From positions 1 through 64,000 of the forward strand of contig NZ_JAKILT010000021.1 in the NCBI RefSeq assembly GCF_023283535.1: DNA of 64,000 bases, read 5' to 3'. This DNA is from Shewanella sairae (GTDB lineage: Bacteria > Pseudomonadota > Gammaproteobacteria > Enterobacterales > Shewanellaceae). The notes below the pieces were generated by a model. It saw only the letters and a list, made by a program, of their open reading frames with translations. It had not been told where the DNA came from and did not search any database. Of the stretch, positions 1-9,396 are shown piece after piece. The position numbers and the translations under genes were made by a program. How positions within the stretch are numbered: the first letter of the stretch is position 1; each line of letters starts with the position of its first letter.

Positions 1-9
1 AGTATCGAT

Positions 10-85
10 TCCCCTGTAGTTCAGTTGGTAGAACGGCGGACTGTTAATCCGTATGTCACTGGTTCGAGTCCAGTCTGGGGAGCCA
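10..85 (+). tRNA. tRNA-Asn (GTT), copy 1 of 4
   Basis: A 76-nt cloverleaf very close to enterobacterial tRNA-Asn, with the GTT anticodon at 43-45, a canonical T-loop (GGTTCGAGTCC) and a genome-encoded CCA end. The acceptor stem pairs TCCCCTG with the matching 3' strand. It is the first of four tandem copies, each immediately preceded by ATCGAT. Confidence 0.97.
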
Positions 86-125
86 CTTTAAATAGCAACA
101 AAAGTAAAAAATTAAAGTAATCGAT

Positions 126-201
126 TCCCCTGTAGTTCAGTTGGTAGAACGGCGGACTGTTAATCCGTATGTCACTGGTTCGAGTCCAGTCTGGGGAGCC
201 A
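126..201 (+). tRNA. tRNA-Asn (GTT), copy 2 of 4
   Basis: Identical over its 76 nt to copy 1, with anticodon GTT and encoded CCA. The spacer before it (86-125) is AT-rich and resembles the spacer before copy 3, which suggests duplication of a tRNA-plus-spacer unit. The array is probably transcribed as one precursor. Confidence 0.97.
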
Positions 202-239
202 CTTTAACTAGCAAAAAAAGTAAAATGTAAAGTATCGAT

Positions 240-315
240 TCCCCTGTAGTTCAGTTGGTAGAACGGCGGACTGTTAATCCGTATGTCACTGGTTCGAGTC
301 CAGTCTGGGGAGCCA
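240..315 (+). tRNA. tRNA-Asn (GTT), copy 3 of 4
   Basis: Identical to copies 1 and 2. The unit period is 116 bp, then 114 bp, then 106 bp along the array, so the spacers but not the tRNAs have drifted. Confidence 0.97.
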
Positions 316-345
316 CTTTAACATTTGCTATATCAAAATATCGAT

Positions 346-421
346 TCCCCTGTAGTTCAGTTGGTAGAACGGCGGACTGTTAATCCGTATGTCACTGGTT
401 CAAGTCCAGTCTGGGGAGCCA
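346..421 (+). tRNA. tRNA-Asn (GTT), copy 4 of 4
   Basis: Same sequence as the other copies except for one G-to-A change in the T-loop (TTCAAGT instead of TTCGAGT). That position tolerates either purine, so the gene should still be functional. It is the last copy; the sequence after its CCA end is unrelated to the spacers. Confidence 0.97.
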
Positions 422-450
422 ATCTCGCAACATTATCTCCTAACAAACAA

Positions 451-481
451 TTTACATCATTCATAGAAATCTGTTTATAAT
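451..481 (+). promoter_or_regulatory. Possible sigma70 promoter for the GGDEF-EAL gene
   Basis: TTTACA at 451-456 and a perfect TATAAT at 476-481, separated by 19 bp, lie 57 bp upstream of the start at 539. The spacing is longer than the optimal 17 bp, so only the -10 element is convincing. Confidence 0.4.
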
Positions 482-538
482 GCACTATTAAACTTGATCA
501 CCTAAGATCGAGTAATTCATAGCATTGAACGGACTCTT

Positions 539-2443
539 ATGAATACTTCCACGCTTTTCCAGTTTTTCTTAGCAATATTATTTGGTGGGTTCACAATCCT
601 AGCCTACCAGACAGAAAAGCAAGAATTAGAATCAGCAAACAAAAAAATTCTTAACGAATACGTAGAAAAAATAGCAAAAAAACATGAATCGCAAGGAAAT
701 GGCGAGACTCTGTACACTTCGCTATCATCTAAATTTGGTCTTCAATTTTTTCAATACATCGATATAGATGATAGTAATAACAACTTCACCAAAGGCACCC
801 TACAAGCTACGCAACATTCATTTTTGGAACCTCTATTCCATATGGATTTATCACATACTCAGGCATTAGAGCACGGTCGTTTACAAGTAAAGATTTTGAA
901 TCAAATACCTACCGCTAATTCAATAGCCAAATTTGAAGAAAGTCTGAGCTATATTTGGGCGGTTTTTGCTTTAATCTCGCTATTCCACATACTACTCACC
1001 TTGAGACAGAAAAAGAGTATTCGTTACATAGCGGCTAAAATGGAAAGCTTGGCAAATTTAAACTTTGATGCTTTTGAACAATCAAAAACTAAAGGCGAAT
1101 ATAAAATTATTGGTCAGGCTTTTGAAAAAAGTCAGCAATTATTAAAGCATAAAGTAAACCTATTAAAGGAGCATAATGAGCAGTTGACTAAAACTGCATT
1201 TCAAGATCCTGTGACAGGTTTTGGTACCAGAGCAAGGTTTACCGAAAAACTAAACCAGATAAGCGACCAAAAACAAGCTGAGGTTGGCGTCCTATTTATT
1301 ATCAAGGCTACTGAATTAGCCACGATGAACCAAATGGTTGGTCGAGATGGTGGCGACGATTACCTTGCTCGCATCGCAAATGAAATTCGAAGTTCACTTA
1401 AAGGCAACCCACAAGCGAGCTATTTTAGAATTTCAACTGCCGACTTTGCCATCATTTTGCCTTCTAAAAGCTTAAAGCAAGGAAAAGTAATCGCAGAGAG
1501 TTTAAAAATGGCATTTAACGAATATCAGCAACAAGCTGGGACGGCATCAATTGCCCATATTGGTTTAGTTCCATATTTTGAAGATACTGACCCAGTATCA
1601 TTAATGACACTAGCGGATACGGCTGTAAGCATAGCTCAAACTCTTGGTCCAAATTGTTACCATGTACAAGAAAAGCTTACCGGAGACGAATTATTTGGTG
1701 AAAGTCGCTGGAAAGTCGCGATTAACGAACTCATTCGCCATAAAGCGATTCAATTTTATGTTCAACCCATACGTCCATGCCGAAATGATGTCCAATCTTA
1801 TCGTGAGTTACTTTCACGGTTTTATAACAGTGAAGGGAAACTTTTTCCAACAACGACAGTTATCGCAATGGCAGAGCGACATGGTATGAGTGAAGAACTG
1901 GATAAACTTGTCGTGTTAAATGCAATTCAATTACTAGCAAGTTCAACCAAGATATCTGGCACTATGGGCATCAATATCAGCTCAGCTTCGGCTACAAATA
2001 AATCCTTTGTTGCTTGGTTAAAAGACGTATTAATAAGGCAGAGAGGGATAGCTGCACGACTCGTTTTTGAAGTCAATGAATCAGGTATGCAAACAAATCT
2101 AAGTGCAACCTACCATTTCATTAATGAATTGCACAGTGTAGGTTCAAGAGTCTCTATAGAGCGTTTTGGTTTAGGCTTTACTTCATTTAAATTTTTCAAA
2201 GAGGTCCGCCCAGACTTTATTAAATTGGACCATAGTTACACTCAGGGCATTTGCTCTGACCCACAAAATCGATTTTTCGTCAAAATGATTATTGATATAT
2301 CACGCAAGTTAGGGATTAGAGTTATCGCTACAGGCATTGAAAAGCAAGATGAAAAATTAGCTATGGAACAGCTACTTACTGACGGTTTGCAAGGGTACTA
2401 TATCGCAAAACCAATGCCCTTAACACAAGAACAAATAGCATAA
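539..2443 (+). CDS. Inner-membrane protein with degenerate GGDEF and EAL domains (LapD-like)
   Basis: A 634-residue predicted c-di-GMP receptor rather than enzyme. Order: membrane helix about 6-22, periplasmic segment about 24-135 resembling a LapD/MoxY N-terminal domain, second helix about 137-155, HAMP-like linker, GGDEF domain about 219-375, EAL domain about 385-634. The GGDEF signature is replaced by ISTADF (near 297-302), so no cyclase activity is expected. The EAL motif reads ELL (near 422). The catalytic DDFG motif is ERFG (near 541) and the AEGVE motif is ATGIE, so metal binding and phosphodiesterase activity are probably lost. The conserved NIS, FIKLD and QGY motifs remain, so c-di-GMP binding is possible. 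CsrD/MshH is an alternative relative, but the periplasmic segment favours LapD-like. It lies between the tRNA array and rnfA with no obvious operon partner. Confidence 0.8.
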   Translation: MNTSTLFQFFLAILFGGFTILAYQTEKQELESANKKILNEYVEKIAKKHESQGNGETLYTSLSSKFGLQFFQYIDIDDSNNNFTKGTLQATQHSFLEPLFHMDLSHTQALEHGRLQVKILNQIPTANSIAKFEESLSYIWAVFALISLFHILLTLRQKKSIRYIAAKMESLANLNFDAFEQSKTKGEYKIIGQAFEKSQQLLKHKVNLLKEHNEQLTKTAFQDPVTGFGTRARFTEKLNQISDQKQAEVGVLFIIKATELATMNQMVGRDGGDDYLARIANEIRSSLKGNPQASYFRISTADFAIILPSKSLKQGKVIAESLKMAFNEYQQQAGTASIAHIGLVPYFEDTDPVSLMTLADTAVSIAQTLGPNCYHVQEKLTGDELFGESRWKVAINELIRHKAIQFYVQPIRPCRNDVQSYRELLSRFYNSEGKLFPTTTVIAMAERHGMSEELDKLVVLNAIQLLASSTKISGTMGINISSASATNKSFVAWLKDVLIRQRGIAARLVFEVNESGMQTNLSATYHFINELHSVGSRVSIERFGLGFTSFKFFKEVRPDFIKLDHSYTQGICSDPQNRFFVKMIIDISRKLGIRVIATGIEKQDEKLAMEQLLTDGLQGYYIAKPMPLTQEQIA

Positions 2444-2562
2444 ATAAAATGCAATCTTTGTTTATAAAAAAAGCAAACTTTTTATCCTTGCTTTCTATGT
2501 GTTGTTAATAGCAACGGAAAAGCCGATAATAGTCAAATTCTGTCTAAAAAATTTGAATAGAG

Positions 2563-3141
2563 ATGAGTGAATATCTCCTTTTATTGATTGGCACTGTGCT
2601 CGTCAATAACTTTGTACTAGTAAAATTTCTTGGTTTATGTCCCTTTATGGGCGTCTCCAGCAAGCTAGAGTCCGCCATTGGTATGTCAATGGCGACGACG
2701 TTTGTGTTAACGCTAGCGTCTATTCTTAGCTATCTCGTCAACCAATACCTATTGCTGCCTTTCGACCTTGGCTATTTACGCACAATGAGCTTTATTTTGG
2801 TTATTGCTGTCGTCGTACAGTTCACTGAAATGTTAGTGCAGAAAACCAGCGCATCTTTACACCGAGCATTGGGTATTTACCTGCCCCTAATTACCACCAA
2901 CTGTGCGGTATTAGGTGTTGCATTGCTAAATATCAACGAAAAGCATGGTTTTATTGAGTCCGCGATCTTTGGTTTTGGTGCTGCTGTCGGTTTCTCATTA
3001 GTACTAGTGCTTTTTTCTGCTATGCGAGAACGTTTAGCGGCCGCAGATGTTCCCACCCCTTTCAAAGGTGGTGCTATTGCTATGGTAACCGCTGGGCTTA
3101 TGTCACTCGCCTTTATGGGATTCACAGGATTGGTTAAATAA
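2563..3141 (+). CDS. rnfA: Rnf/Rsx electron-transport complex subunit RnfA
   Basis: A 192-residue integral membrane subunit of the ion-motive ferredoxin:NAD(+) oxidoreductase complex. In enterobacteria the same complex (Rsx) keeps the SoxR sensor reduced. The sequence is almost entirely hydrophobic, with about six membrane segments and the family signature [18 protein letters not shown] near the N-terminus. The length equals the E. coli protein (193). It is homologous to RnfE, encoded five genes downstream. First gene of the rnfABCDGE-nth run, with 2 bp to rnfB. The ATG at 2563 has only a weak ribosome-binding site. Confidence 0.97.
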   Translation: MSEYLLLLIGTVLVNNFVLVKFLGLCPFMGVSSKLESAIGMSMATTFVLTLASILSYLVNQYLLLPFDLGYLRTMSFILVIAVVVQFTEMLVQKTSASLHRALGIYLPLITTNCAVLGVALLNINEKHGFIESAIFGFGAAVGFSLVLVLFSAMRERLAAADVPTPFKGGAIAMVTAGLMSLAFMGFTGLVK

Positions 3142-3143
3142 AC

Positions 3144-3713
3144 ATGTCAGCAATTGTTATTGCAGTCGTCGTATTGACTGTACTCGCCCTCGTTTTTGGT
3201 ATTTTACTTGGCTTCGCCGCCGAAAAGTTTAAAGTTGAAGGTAACCCGCTCACAGATCAAGTCGAGGCACTGCTGCCGCAGACCCAGTGCGGCCAGTGTG
3301 GTTATCCAGGTTGCCGTCCATACGCGGAAGCGATTGCTGGCGGTGATAAAATTAACAAGTGCCCTCCTGGTGGCACTGCGACTATGGAAAAACTCGCTGA
3401 TTTGATGGGCGTAGATCCAGAGCCGCTTAATGCCACAGAAGAAGTTCAAGTCAAAAAAGTCGCTTACATCCGCGAAGATGAATGTATTGGCTGTACTAAA
3501 TGTATTCAAGCATGCCCTGTCGATGCCATTTTAGGTTCAGGTAAGCTAATGCATACCGTGATTACCGACTACTGTACAGGCTGTGATTTATGTGTCGCAC
3601 CCTGCCCGGTTGATTGCATTGATATGCTCCCCGTAGAACAAACCACTAAGACATGGGATTGGCAGCTTAATGCTATTCCAGTCAAGCAGTTGCAAGAGGA
3701 TAAACCGTGTTAA
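3144..3713 (+). CDS. rnfB: Rnf complex iron-sulfur subunit RnfB
   Basis: A 189-residue ferredoxin-like subunit that passes electrons within the Rnf complex. It has an N-terminal membrane anchor (about 4-25). A four-cysteine cluster follows (CGQCGYPGC with a later KCPPGG, about 49-74), then two [4Fe-4S] ferredoxin motifs of the form CxxCxxCxxxCP (about 115-125 and 144-155). The length matches E. coli RsxB. The 3' end overlaps the GTG start of rnfC by 7 bp, indicating translational coupling. Confidence 0.97.
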   Translation: MSAIVIAVVVLTVLALVFGILLGFAAEKFKVEGNPLTDQVEALLPQTQCGQCGYPGCRPYAEAIAGGDKINKCPPGGTATMEKLADLMGVDPEPLNATEEVQVKKVAYIREDECIGCTKCIQACPVDAILGSGKLMHTVITDYCTGCDLCVAPCPVDCIDMLPVEQTTKTWDWQLNAIPVKQLQEDKPC

Positions 3714-5965
3714 CTTTATTAGAGCAAATTGATAAAGGAACGCTTTGGCGTTCACATGGTGGTGTTCATCCTCCAGAATTAAAAAACCTGTCTAATCAGA
3801 CTAAAATAGGCCAATTGCCACTAGCAAATCAATATATCCTCCCGTTACCTCAAGTCGGTGATAGTGCATTATTAGCTGTAAAAACAGGTGAAAGAGTCTT
3901 AAAAGGCCAAACCTTAACCAGCGGTACAAGCTTCGCTTATAGTCCGGTTCATGCGCCAACATCCGGCGTAGTAACAGCCATCAAACCTATGCCGAGTAAC
4001 CATGCATCGGGTATCCATATTCTTAGCTGCATTATTGATGCTGACGGCTTAGATGAAGCTGTAGTATTTGAAACGGCTAAAGTCGGTGCGCTGAGTAATG
4101 AAGAGATCCTAACAAAGATCCAGCATGCGGGCATCGCTGGCTTAGGTGGGGCAGCTTTTCCAACTCATATCAAACTTCGTCCAGCAAGTGATATCGAGCT
4201 CGTTATCATCAACGGTATTGAGTGTGAGCCTTATATCACCTCTGATGACCGCTTAATGCGTGAACATAGTGATGAGATCTTAGCGGGTATCGAGATTATT
4301 CAACGCTTGCTCTCACCTAAGCGCATCATTATCGCCATTGAAGACAATAAGCCAGAAGCGATTGAAGCGATGCAGCATGCGCTTAATCGCAGTCATTTGG
4401 CTACAGGAAGTACGCGCATAACAGCCGTACCGACTAAGTATCCATCGGGTGGCGAAAAGCAGCTTATTCAGATTTTAACTGGACAAGAAGTGCCTTCAGG
4501 AGCCATTCCTGCGCAGCTAGGTATGTTAGTGCAAAACGTTGGCACGGCGTACGCAATTAATGATGCCGTAGTCAATGGTCGAGCACTTACCCATCGCGTC
4601 GTGACGGTAACAGGACTAAATAGCCAAACTCCCGGCAACTATTGGATGCCTATTGGCACACCTATCCAGCATATTCTCGACGCTTTAGGTTTTGCCGGTA
4701 ATCTAAGCAGCGACAAAATCATCATTGGTGGACCAATGATGGGCCATTCATTGCCCAATACCCAAGCGCCTGTACTCAAAGGCACTAACTGTATTTTATT
4801 GCCAAGCCAGCAAGAAATTGCTGACGATGATGCCGAAAAACCATGCATCCGCTGCGGCGAATGCGCCGTGGCTTGCCCTGCTCTATTGCTACCTCAACAA
4901 CTGTTCTGGCATTCAAAAGCCGAAGAGTATGACAAAGCTGCTAGTTTTAATCTGCATGACTGTATCGAATGTGGTTGTTGTAGCTTTGTCTGCCCAAGCG
5001 ACATCCCTTTGGTCGAGTATTACCGTATCGCTAAATCTGCAATACGCACTCAAAACGAAGAGAAAAAGCAAGCGGATTTTGCGAAACAGCGCTTTGAAGC
5101 ACGCTTACAACGCCTTGAAGAAGAAAAGCTCGCCCGTGAAGCGAAAGCTAAAGAGGCTGCTGAACGCCGCAAAGGCACGATGTCAGGTGGTGACAGAGAC
5201 GCTGTCGCTGAAGCTATGGCGCGAATTAAAGCCAAAAAAGCCGCAGAACAACAAAATTCTGCTGCAGATACAGCCACTGCTGCACCAGAATTAGATAAGA
5301 AGGCACAAATAGCCGCCGCCATAGCTCGCGCTAAAGCCAAAAAAGAAGGCGCACCGACAGATGATTCATCTGCTACTGCAGTTCCTGCTGATGATAAAAA
5401 AGCACAGGTAGCAGCAGCGATTGCCCGTGCTAAAGCTAAAAAGGCCGGTGCGAATACCGCAGCAGAAACACCTGAGCCTCAAGCTACTGATAAAAAAGCG
5501 CAAATAGCAGCGGCGGTTGCCCGTGCAAAAGCTAAAAAAGCCTCAGCTAAACACACTGGTACAGTAGATATTGATTCAACAGTACCTTCTACTGATAAGC
5601 AGAACGAAGTAGCCGCAATAGATGATATTGCTAATGATGCCATCCCGTCAGATATTGTTACTGCTAATACTGCTAATACTGCTAATACTGAAATTAGTGA
5701 CAAACAGGCCAAAATTGCAGCGGCTATCGCTCGCGCAAAAGCCAAAAAAGCCGCAGCTAAATCTGCAACAATAGATAATCAACAACCATCGATGGCATCG
5801 GATGAAACGCTTAATCCAGTTGACACCAATCTTAACGCTAAATCTTTGTCAGATAGTGCACAAGAGAGCCAACAAGACACCGTGCAGAAAAAAGCACGTA
5901 TTGCAGCAACGATTGCCAAAGCCAAAGCAAAGAAAGCCCAGGCAAAACTGCAGGAAAAGGAATAA
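3707..5965 (+). CDS. rnfC: Rnf complex NADH- and Fe-S-binding subunit RnfC, with Lys/Ala repeat tail
   Basis: A 752-residue peripheral subunit that accepts or donates electrons at the NAD(H)/FMN end of the complex. The first 440 or so residues are the conserved core, with a glycine-rich nucleotide-binding region ([16 protein letters not shown]) and two [4Fe-4S] motifs, [12 protein letters not shown] and [12 protein letters not shown] (about 378-430). The C-terminal 310 residues are a low-complexity, probably helical tail with six copies of a unit like [17 protein letters not shown]. Tails of this type are usual in gammaproteobacterial RnfC, but their number varies. The start is GTG at 3707, supported by AGAGGA 8 bp upstream. 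Confidence 0.96.
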   Translation: MLTLLEQIDKGTLWRSHGGVHPPELKNLSNQTKIGQLPLANQYILPLPQVGDSALLAVKTGERVLKGQTLTSGTSFAYSPVHAPTSGVVTAIKPMPSNHASGIHILSCIIDADGLDEAVVFETAKVGALSNEEILTKIQHAGIAGLGGAAFPTHIKLRPASDIELVIINGIECEPYITSDDRLMREHSDEILAGIEIIQRLLSPKRIIIAIEDNKPEAIEAMQHALNRSHLATGSTRITAVPTKYPSGGEKQLIQILTGQEVPSGAIPAQLGMLVQNVGTAYAINDAVVNGRALTHRVVTVTGLNSQTPGNYWMPIGTPIQHILDALGFAGNLSSDKIIIGGPMMGHSLPNTQAPVLKGTNCILLPSQQEIADDDAEKPCIRCGECAVACPALLLPQQLFWHSKAEEYDKAASFNLHDCIECGCCSFVCPSDIPLVEYYRIAKSAIRTQNEEKKQADFAKQRFEARLQRLEEEKLAREAKAKEAAERRKGTMSGGDRDAVAEAMARIKAKKAAEQQNSAADTATAAPELDKKAQIAAAIARAKAKKEGAPTDDSSATAVPADDKKAQVAAAIARAKAKKAGANTAAETPEPQATDKKAQIAAAVARAKAKKASAKHTGTVDIDSTVPSTDKQNEVAAIDDIANDAIPSDIVTANTANTANTEISDKQAKIAAAIARAKAKKAAAKSATIDNQQPSMASDETLNPVDTNLNAKSLSDSAQESQQDTVQKKARIAATIAKAKAKKAQAKLQEKE
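5199..5938 (+). repeat. Six-copy Lys/Ala-rich coding repeat in rnfC
   Basis: Units of about 51 bp start near 5199, 5297, 5396, 5492, 5702 and 5888. They encode variants of [17 protein letters not shown] separated by acidic and polar linkers of 15 to 50 residues. Protein conservation is higher than DNA conservation because synonymous codons differ between copies. This suggests old duplications held by selection rather than recent slippage. Confidence 0.85.
5660..5686 (+). repeat. 9-bp microsatellite (3 copies) in rnfC
   Basis: ACTGCTAAT is repeated three times perfectly, with a partial fourth copy (ACTG). It encodes a Thr-Ala-Asn run in one of the linkers of the RnfC tail. Copy changes would keep the reading frame. 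Confidence 0.85.
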
Positions 5966-5968
5966 GAC

Positions 5969-7021
5969 ATGGCGTTTAAATTAGCCTCTTCACCGCACTT
6001 AAAAGTGCAGTTACAAACCCAAACGGTTATGCGCCGCGTTATTTTATGTGCACTACCGGGTATTGCTGTACAGAGTTATTTTTTCGGTTTTGGTGTTCTT
6101 ATCCAAGTGTTATTGGCCATTATCGTTGCACTTGCTGCTGAAGCCGCCGTCTTAGTGCTCAGAAAGCGTGCCGTGCTGCCAACAATTAAAGACAACAGTG
6201 CCGTGCTCACAGCTGTATTGATCGGTGTGGCAATCCCACCTATAGCACCATGGTGGTTAGTGGTAATAGGAACCCTGTTCGCTATTGTATTAGTCAAACA
6301 GTTATATGGCGGTCTAGGACAGAATATCTTTAACCCTGCAATGGCGGCTTACGTCATGTTGCTGATTTCTTTTCCTGTGCAGATGACAAGTTGGTCAGTG
6401 CCTCTAGTGATTGCACAAAATCCGATGGATATAGGCTTAAGCTTGCAGGCCATCTTCGGTTCAATGTCTATGGAGCAGCTTAATAGCTATAAACTCGGCT
6501 TTGATGGTATCGCAATGGCTACCCCACTCGATACGGTAAAAACCGACCTCGCTTTAGGGTTAACCATGACAGAAAGCTTAAATAAACCTGTGTTTGCAGA
6601 CGGGTTTGGTGTTGGCTGGTTTTGGGTCAATATGGCATACCTTGCTGGCGGCCTAGTGATGCTAAAGCTCAAAGTGATCCGCTGGCATATCAGCGTGGCC
6701 ATTTTAGCTTCGCTCTTTGTTTGCAGTAGCTTTGGCTACCTACTTAGCCCTGACACTCATGTAGGGCCATTAATGCAGTTGTTTTCAGGCGCAACAATGA
6801 TTGCGGCATTTTTCATTGCCACCGATCCTGTTACCGCAGCAACTAGTGTCCGTGGACGCTTAATTTTTGGCGCCCTAATCGGTGTATTGGTCTATGTTAT
6901 TCGTACTTATGGTGGCTACCCTGACGCATTCGCTTTCGCCGTATTACTGGCTAACCTTTGCGCGCCGTTTATTGACTATTATGTCAAGCCTCGCGCCTAT
7001 GGTCACCGCACTGGCAACTGA
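5969..7021 (+). CDS. rnfD: Rnf complex membrane subunit RnfD
   Basis: A 350-residue integral membrane subunit, homologous to NqrB, that carries a covalently bound FMN. About nine membrane segments are visible. The motif [15 protein letters not shown] near residue 270 contains the SGAT sequence whose threonine is the flavinylation site in characterised RnfD. The length matches the E. coli protein (352). It starts 3 bp after rnfC stops, with AAGGA upstream of the ATG. Confidence 0.97.
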   Translation: MAFKLASSPHLKVQLQTQTVMRRVILCALPGIAVQSYFFGFGVLIQVLLAIIVALAAEAAVLVLRKRAVLPTIKDNSAVLTAVLIGVAIPPIAPWWLVVIGTLFAIVLVKQLYGGLGQNIFNPAMAAYVMLLISFPVQMTSWSVPLVIAQNPMDIGLSLQAIFGSMSMEQLNSYKLGFDGIAMATPLDTVKTDLALGLTMTESLNKPVFADGFGVGWFWVNMAYLAGGLVMLKLKVIRWHISVAILASLFVCSSFGYLLSPDTHVGPLMQLFSGATMIAAFFIATDPVTAATSVRGRLIFGALIGVLVYVIRTYGGYPDAFAFAVLLANLCAPFIDYYVKPRAYGHRTGN

Positions 7022-7039
7022 GTTTAAAGAGAAATTATT

Positions 7040-7678
7040 TTGAAAAAATCGATGCTAAAAAATGGTTCACTTCTCGGCCTATTTGCGCTGCTTTGCACCG
7101 GGCTAGTTGCTGTGGTCAACGAATTTACCTTTGATAAAATTAAGCAACAAGAAAAAGTAGAACTCGCGCGAGTATTGCACCAAATAGTACCGGATGCATT
7201 ACACGATAATGAATTAACAGAACATTGTATTACCTTGCAAGCAGAAGACGCTCTCGGTACTGCTGACGCATTACCAGCCTATATCGCAACCCAAAATGGT
7301 AAGGGTGTGGCTATAGCCATTGAAGCCATTGCACCAGATGGCTATAACGGCAATATCAAAGTCATTATTGGCATTAGTCACGAAGGCGAAGTGTTAGGCG
7401 TGCGCACCCTTTCTCACCAAGAAACTCCTGGCCTTGGCGATAAAATTGAACTAAGAAAGTCTGAATGGGTAAAATCATTCGACGGGCTTTTGTTGCTGTC
7501 TGACGAAGACAAGCGCTGGAATGTCAAAAAAGATGGCGGTGAAATCGATCAGTTTACCGGTGCAACGATTACGCCGCGCGCTTATGTAAAAGCAGTCAAA
7601 AAAGCCGTGCAGTACTTTAATACGCATAAAGCTGAACTACTGTCGACACCTGCTAACTGTGAGGTAGGAAATGAGTGA
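7040..7678 (+). CDS. rnfG: Rnf complex FMN-binding subunit RnfG
   Basis: A 212-residue subunit with one N-terminal membrane helix (about 8-27) and a periplasmic FMN-binding domain. The flavinylation motif is TGATIT (about 178-183), where the second threonine should hold FMN through a phosphoester bond. The start is TTG at 7040; an ATG four codons later is the alternative. The 3' end overlaps rnfE by 8 bp. It acts with RnfD to carry electrons across the membrane. Confidence 0.96.
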   Translation: MKKSMLKNGSLLGLFALLCTGLVAVVNEFTFDKIKQQEKVELARVLHQIVPDALHDNELTEHCITLQAEDALGTADALPAYIATQNGKGVAIAIEAIAPDGYNGNIKVIIGISHEGEVLGVRTLSHQETPGLGDKIELRKSEWVKSFDGLLLLSDEDKRWNVKKDGGEIDQFTGATITPRAYVKAVKKAVQYFNTHKAELLSTPANCEVGNE

Positions 7679-8366
7679 TTATAAAGAGCTAGCTCAACAA
7701 GGTTTATGGAAGAATAATCCCGGTTTAGTTCAGTTATTGGGCCTGTGTCCATTACTTGCTGTTACAGCGACCTTAACCAATGCGTTAGGCCTTGGCTTAG
7801 CAACAATGTTAGTGCTAATCGGCTCAAATATATTGGTTTCTTTAGTACGCGATTTTGTTCCAAAAGAGATCCGTATTCCGGTATTTGTGATGATCATTGC
7901 CGCGCTAGTAACCACGGTCCAATTACTGATTAATGCCTACGCCTATGGGTTATACCTGTCATTAGGTATTTTCTTACCGCTGATTGTGACTAACTGCGTC
8001 ATCATAGGCCGTGCAGAAGCCTACGCATCACGTAATAACGTAGCTAAATCAGCCTTTGATGGCTTAATGATGGGTCTTGGTTTCACTTTAGTCTTAGCGA
8101 TATTAGGCGCAAGCCGTGAAATACTCGGGCAAGGTACATTGTTTTACGGGGCTGACCAATTACTTGGCGAATGGGCAAAATCATTAACCATTCAGATCTG
8201 GCAAGTCGATACGAGCTTCTTGCTAGCGATGTTACCACCGGGTGCATTTATTGGGATGGGACTGCTCATTGCGCTTAAAAATGTCATCGATCAGCATTTA
8301 GCCAGTAAACAGCCTAAAGCTGAACTTGAGGCCCCTACTCGAGCGCGTATTACCAAAGTAAATTAA
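7671..8366 (+). CDS. rnfE: Rnf complex membrane subunit RnfE
   Basis: A 231-residue integral membrane subunit, a paralogue of RnfA with the same [12 protein letters not shown] N-terminal motif and about six membrane segments. The length equals E. coli RsxE. The ATG at 7671 lies inside the end of rnfG and has GTAGGA just upstream. A charged cytoplasmic tail (about 212-231) ends the protein. It is the last membrane subunit before nth, with a 46-bp gap. Confidence 0.97.
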   Translation: MSDYKELAQQGLWKNNPGLVQLLGLCPLLAVTATLTNALGLGLATMLVLIGSNILVSLVRDFVPKEIRIPVFVMIIAALVTTVQLLINAYAYGLYLSLGIFLPLIVTNCVIIGRAEAYASRNNVAKSAFDGLMMGLGFTLVLAILGASREILGQGTLFYGADQLLGEWAKSLTIQIWQVDTSFLLAMLPPGAFIGMGLLIALKNVIDQHLASKQPKAELEAPTRARITKVN

Positions 8367-8412
8367 GCCTACTGCATGGTAAGGCAATAATAAAAACAAT
8401 ACGGAACGAAAA

Positions 8413-9054
8413 ATGAACGCTGAAAAACGTCGCTTAATTCTTGAAAGGCTTAGGGAAAACAACCCTCACCCAGAAACAGAGCTTAATTTCTCTAGCCCAT
8501 TTGAGCTGTTGGTTGCAGTCACCTTATCTGCTCAGGCAACTGATGTCAGTGTCAATAAAGCAACCGATAAACTGTTTCCTGTTGCTAATACCGCTCAGGC
8601 TATTGCCGATCTCGGTGTTGAAGGGCTAAAGCAATACATAAAGACCATAGGTTTATACAACAATAAAGCCATTAATGTTGTAAAAGCCTGTGAGATTTTA
8701 GTCGAAAAATATGCAGGTGAAGTCCCAGAAAATAGAGAAGCACTTGAATCTTTACCCGGTGTTGGACGCAAAACTGCAAACGTTGTACTCAATACCGCTT
8801 TTGGCTGGCCGACTATTGCAGTTGATACCCACATAGATAGAGTATCGAACAGAACTAAGTTCGCAATGGGTAAAAACGTTGTTGAAGTAGAAAACAAACT
8901 GCTTAAAGTGGTACCGGCTGAATTTAAAGTAGACGTGCACCACTGGCTTATTCTGCATGGGCGTTACACTTGTATTGCACGTAAGCCCCGCTGTGGAAGC
9001 TGTATCATCGAAGATTTGTGTGAGTTTAAAGATAAGGTCTATCCTGAAGATTAA
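8413..9054 (+). CDS. nth: Endonuclease III (DNA glycosylase/AP lyase)
   Basis: A 213-residue base-excision-repair enzyme that removes oxidised pyrimidines and cleaves abasic sites. The helix-hairpin-helix LPGVGRKTANVV (about 114-125) contains the catalytic lysine, and AVDTHIDRVSNR contains the catalytic aspartate. The C-terminal [4Fe-4S] loop has the expected C-x6-C-x2-C-x5-C spacing (about 187-203). Placement directly after rnfE is the usual gammaproteobacterial order. Confidence 0.98.
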   Translation: MNAEKRRLILERLRENNPHPETELNFSSPFELLVAVTLSAQATDVSVNKATDKLFPVANTAQAIADLGVEGLKQYIKTIGLYNNKAINVVKACEILVEKYAGEVPENREALESLPGVGRKTANVVLNTAFGWPTIAVDTHIDRVSNRTKFAMGKNVVEVENKLLKVVPAEFKVDVHHWLILHGRYTCIARKPRCGSCIIEDLCEFKDKVYPED

Positions 9055-9087
9055 TACTTCATTCAAGATATCGATGAATCAAACAAC

Positions 9088-9113
9088 AAAAAAGCCGCAA
9101 TTAGCGGCTTTTT
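9088..9113. terminator. Bidirectional rho-independent terminator after nth
   Basis: Ten-base stem AAAAAGCCGC/GCGGCTTTTT with loop AATTA. A-run and T-run flanks allow it to end both the rnf-nth transcript and the minus-strand small gene at 9127-9210. Confidence 0.9.
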
Positions 9114-9126
9114 AATATCAATATGT

Positions 9127-9210
9127 TTAGTACATACAGATAAAGAAAACAGTTAAAAACGCAGCGATAATTGCAGTAAGCGCTAGTGACATTTTTAGTT
9201 CAGTTTGCAT
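9127..9210 (-). CDS. YnhF-like 27-residue single-pass membrane peptide
   Basis: A very short gene of 27 codons plus TAA, starting with ATG at 9210. A strong ribosome-binding site, AAGGAGAAC, lies just upstream on the minus strand. The product begins MQTELKMSLALTAIIAAF and continues as one hydrophobic helix. It resembles E. coli YnhF (MSTDLKFSLVTTIIV...), a 29-residue inner-membrane peptide, with the pattern M-x-T-(D/E)-L-K-x-S-L. The function of YnhF is unknown. The nth-gloA neighbourhood is near ynhF in enterobacteria too, which supports the call. Confidence 0.8.
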   Translation of the reverse strand: MQTELKMSLALTAIIAAFLTVFFICMY

Positions 9211-9396
9211 AATGTTCTCCTTGTAATATTAAGCTAATACTATAAGAAAAATGCGACTTTCTCAGCCAATTTTAAAGCTTTTGTGATCTAGTGCTTACTA
9301 ATAAAATTGATCTAGCGCAATTTTTACCAAATGTATCCAGTGATAAGAAAATAGATATAATTCAATTATAAATAACCACAATAAATAGGAAGAAAA

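Noticed and set aside
1..421. Genomic island insertion at the tRNA-Asn array
   Set aside because: No integrase, attachment repeats or change in gene type follows the array; housekeeping genes come next.
2465..2496. Weak hairpin AAAGCAA/TTGCTTT after the GGDEF-EAL gene as a terminator
   Set aside because: The stem is only 7 bp, the loop is about 11 nt, and it is not followed by a convincing T-run.
4818..5294. Long overlapping plus-strand frame inside rnfC
   Set aside because: It is a shadow frame of the Lys/Ala-rich rnfC tail; the rnfC frame carries the conserved iron-sulfur motifs.
9270..9300. TGTGATCTAG upstream of gloA as a CRP site
   Set aside because: Only the left half matches; the right half has several mismatches.
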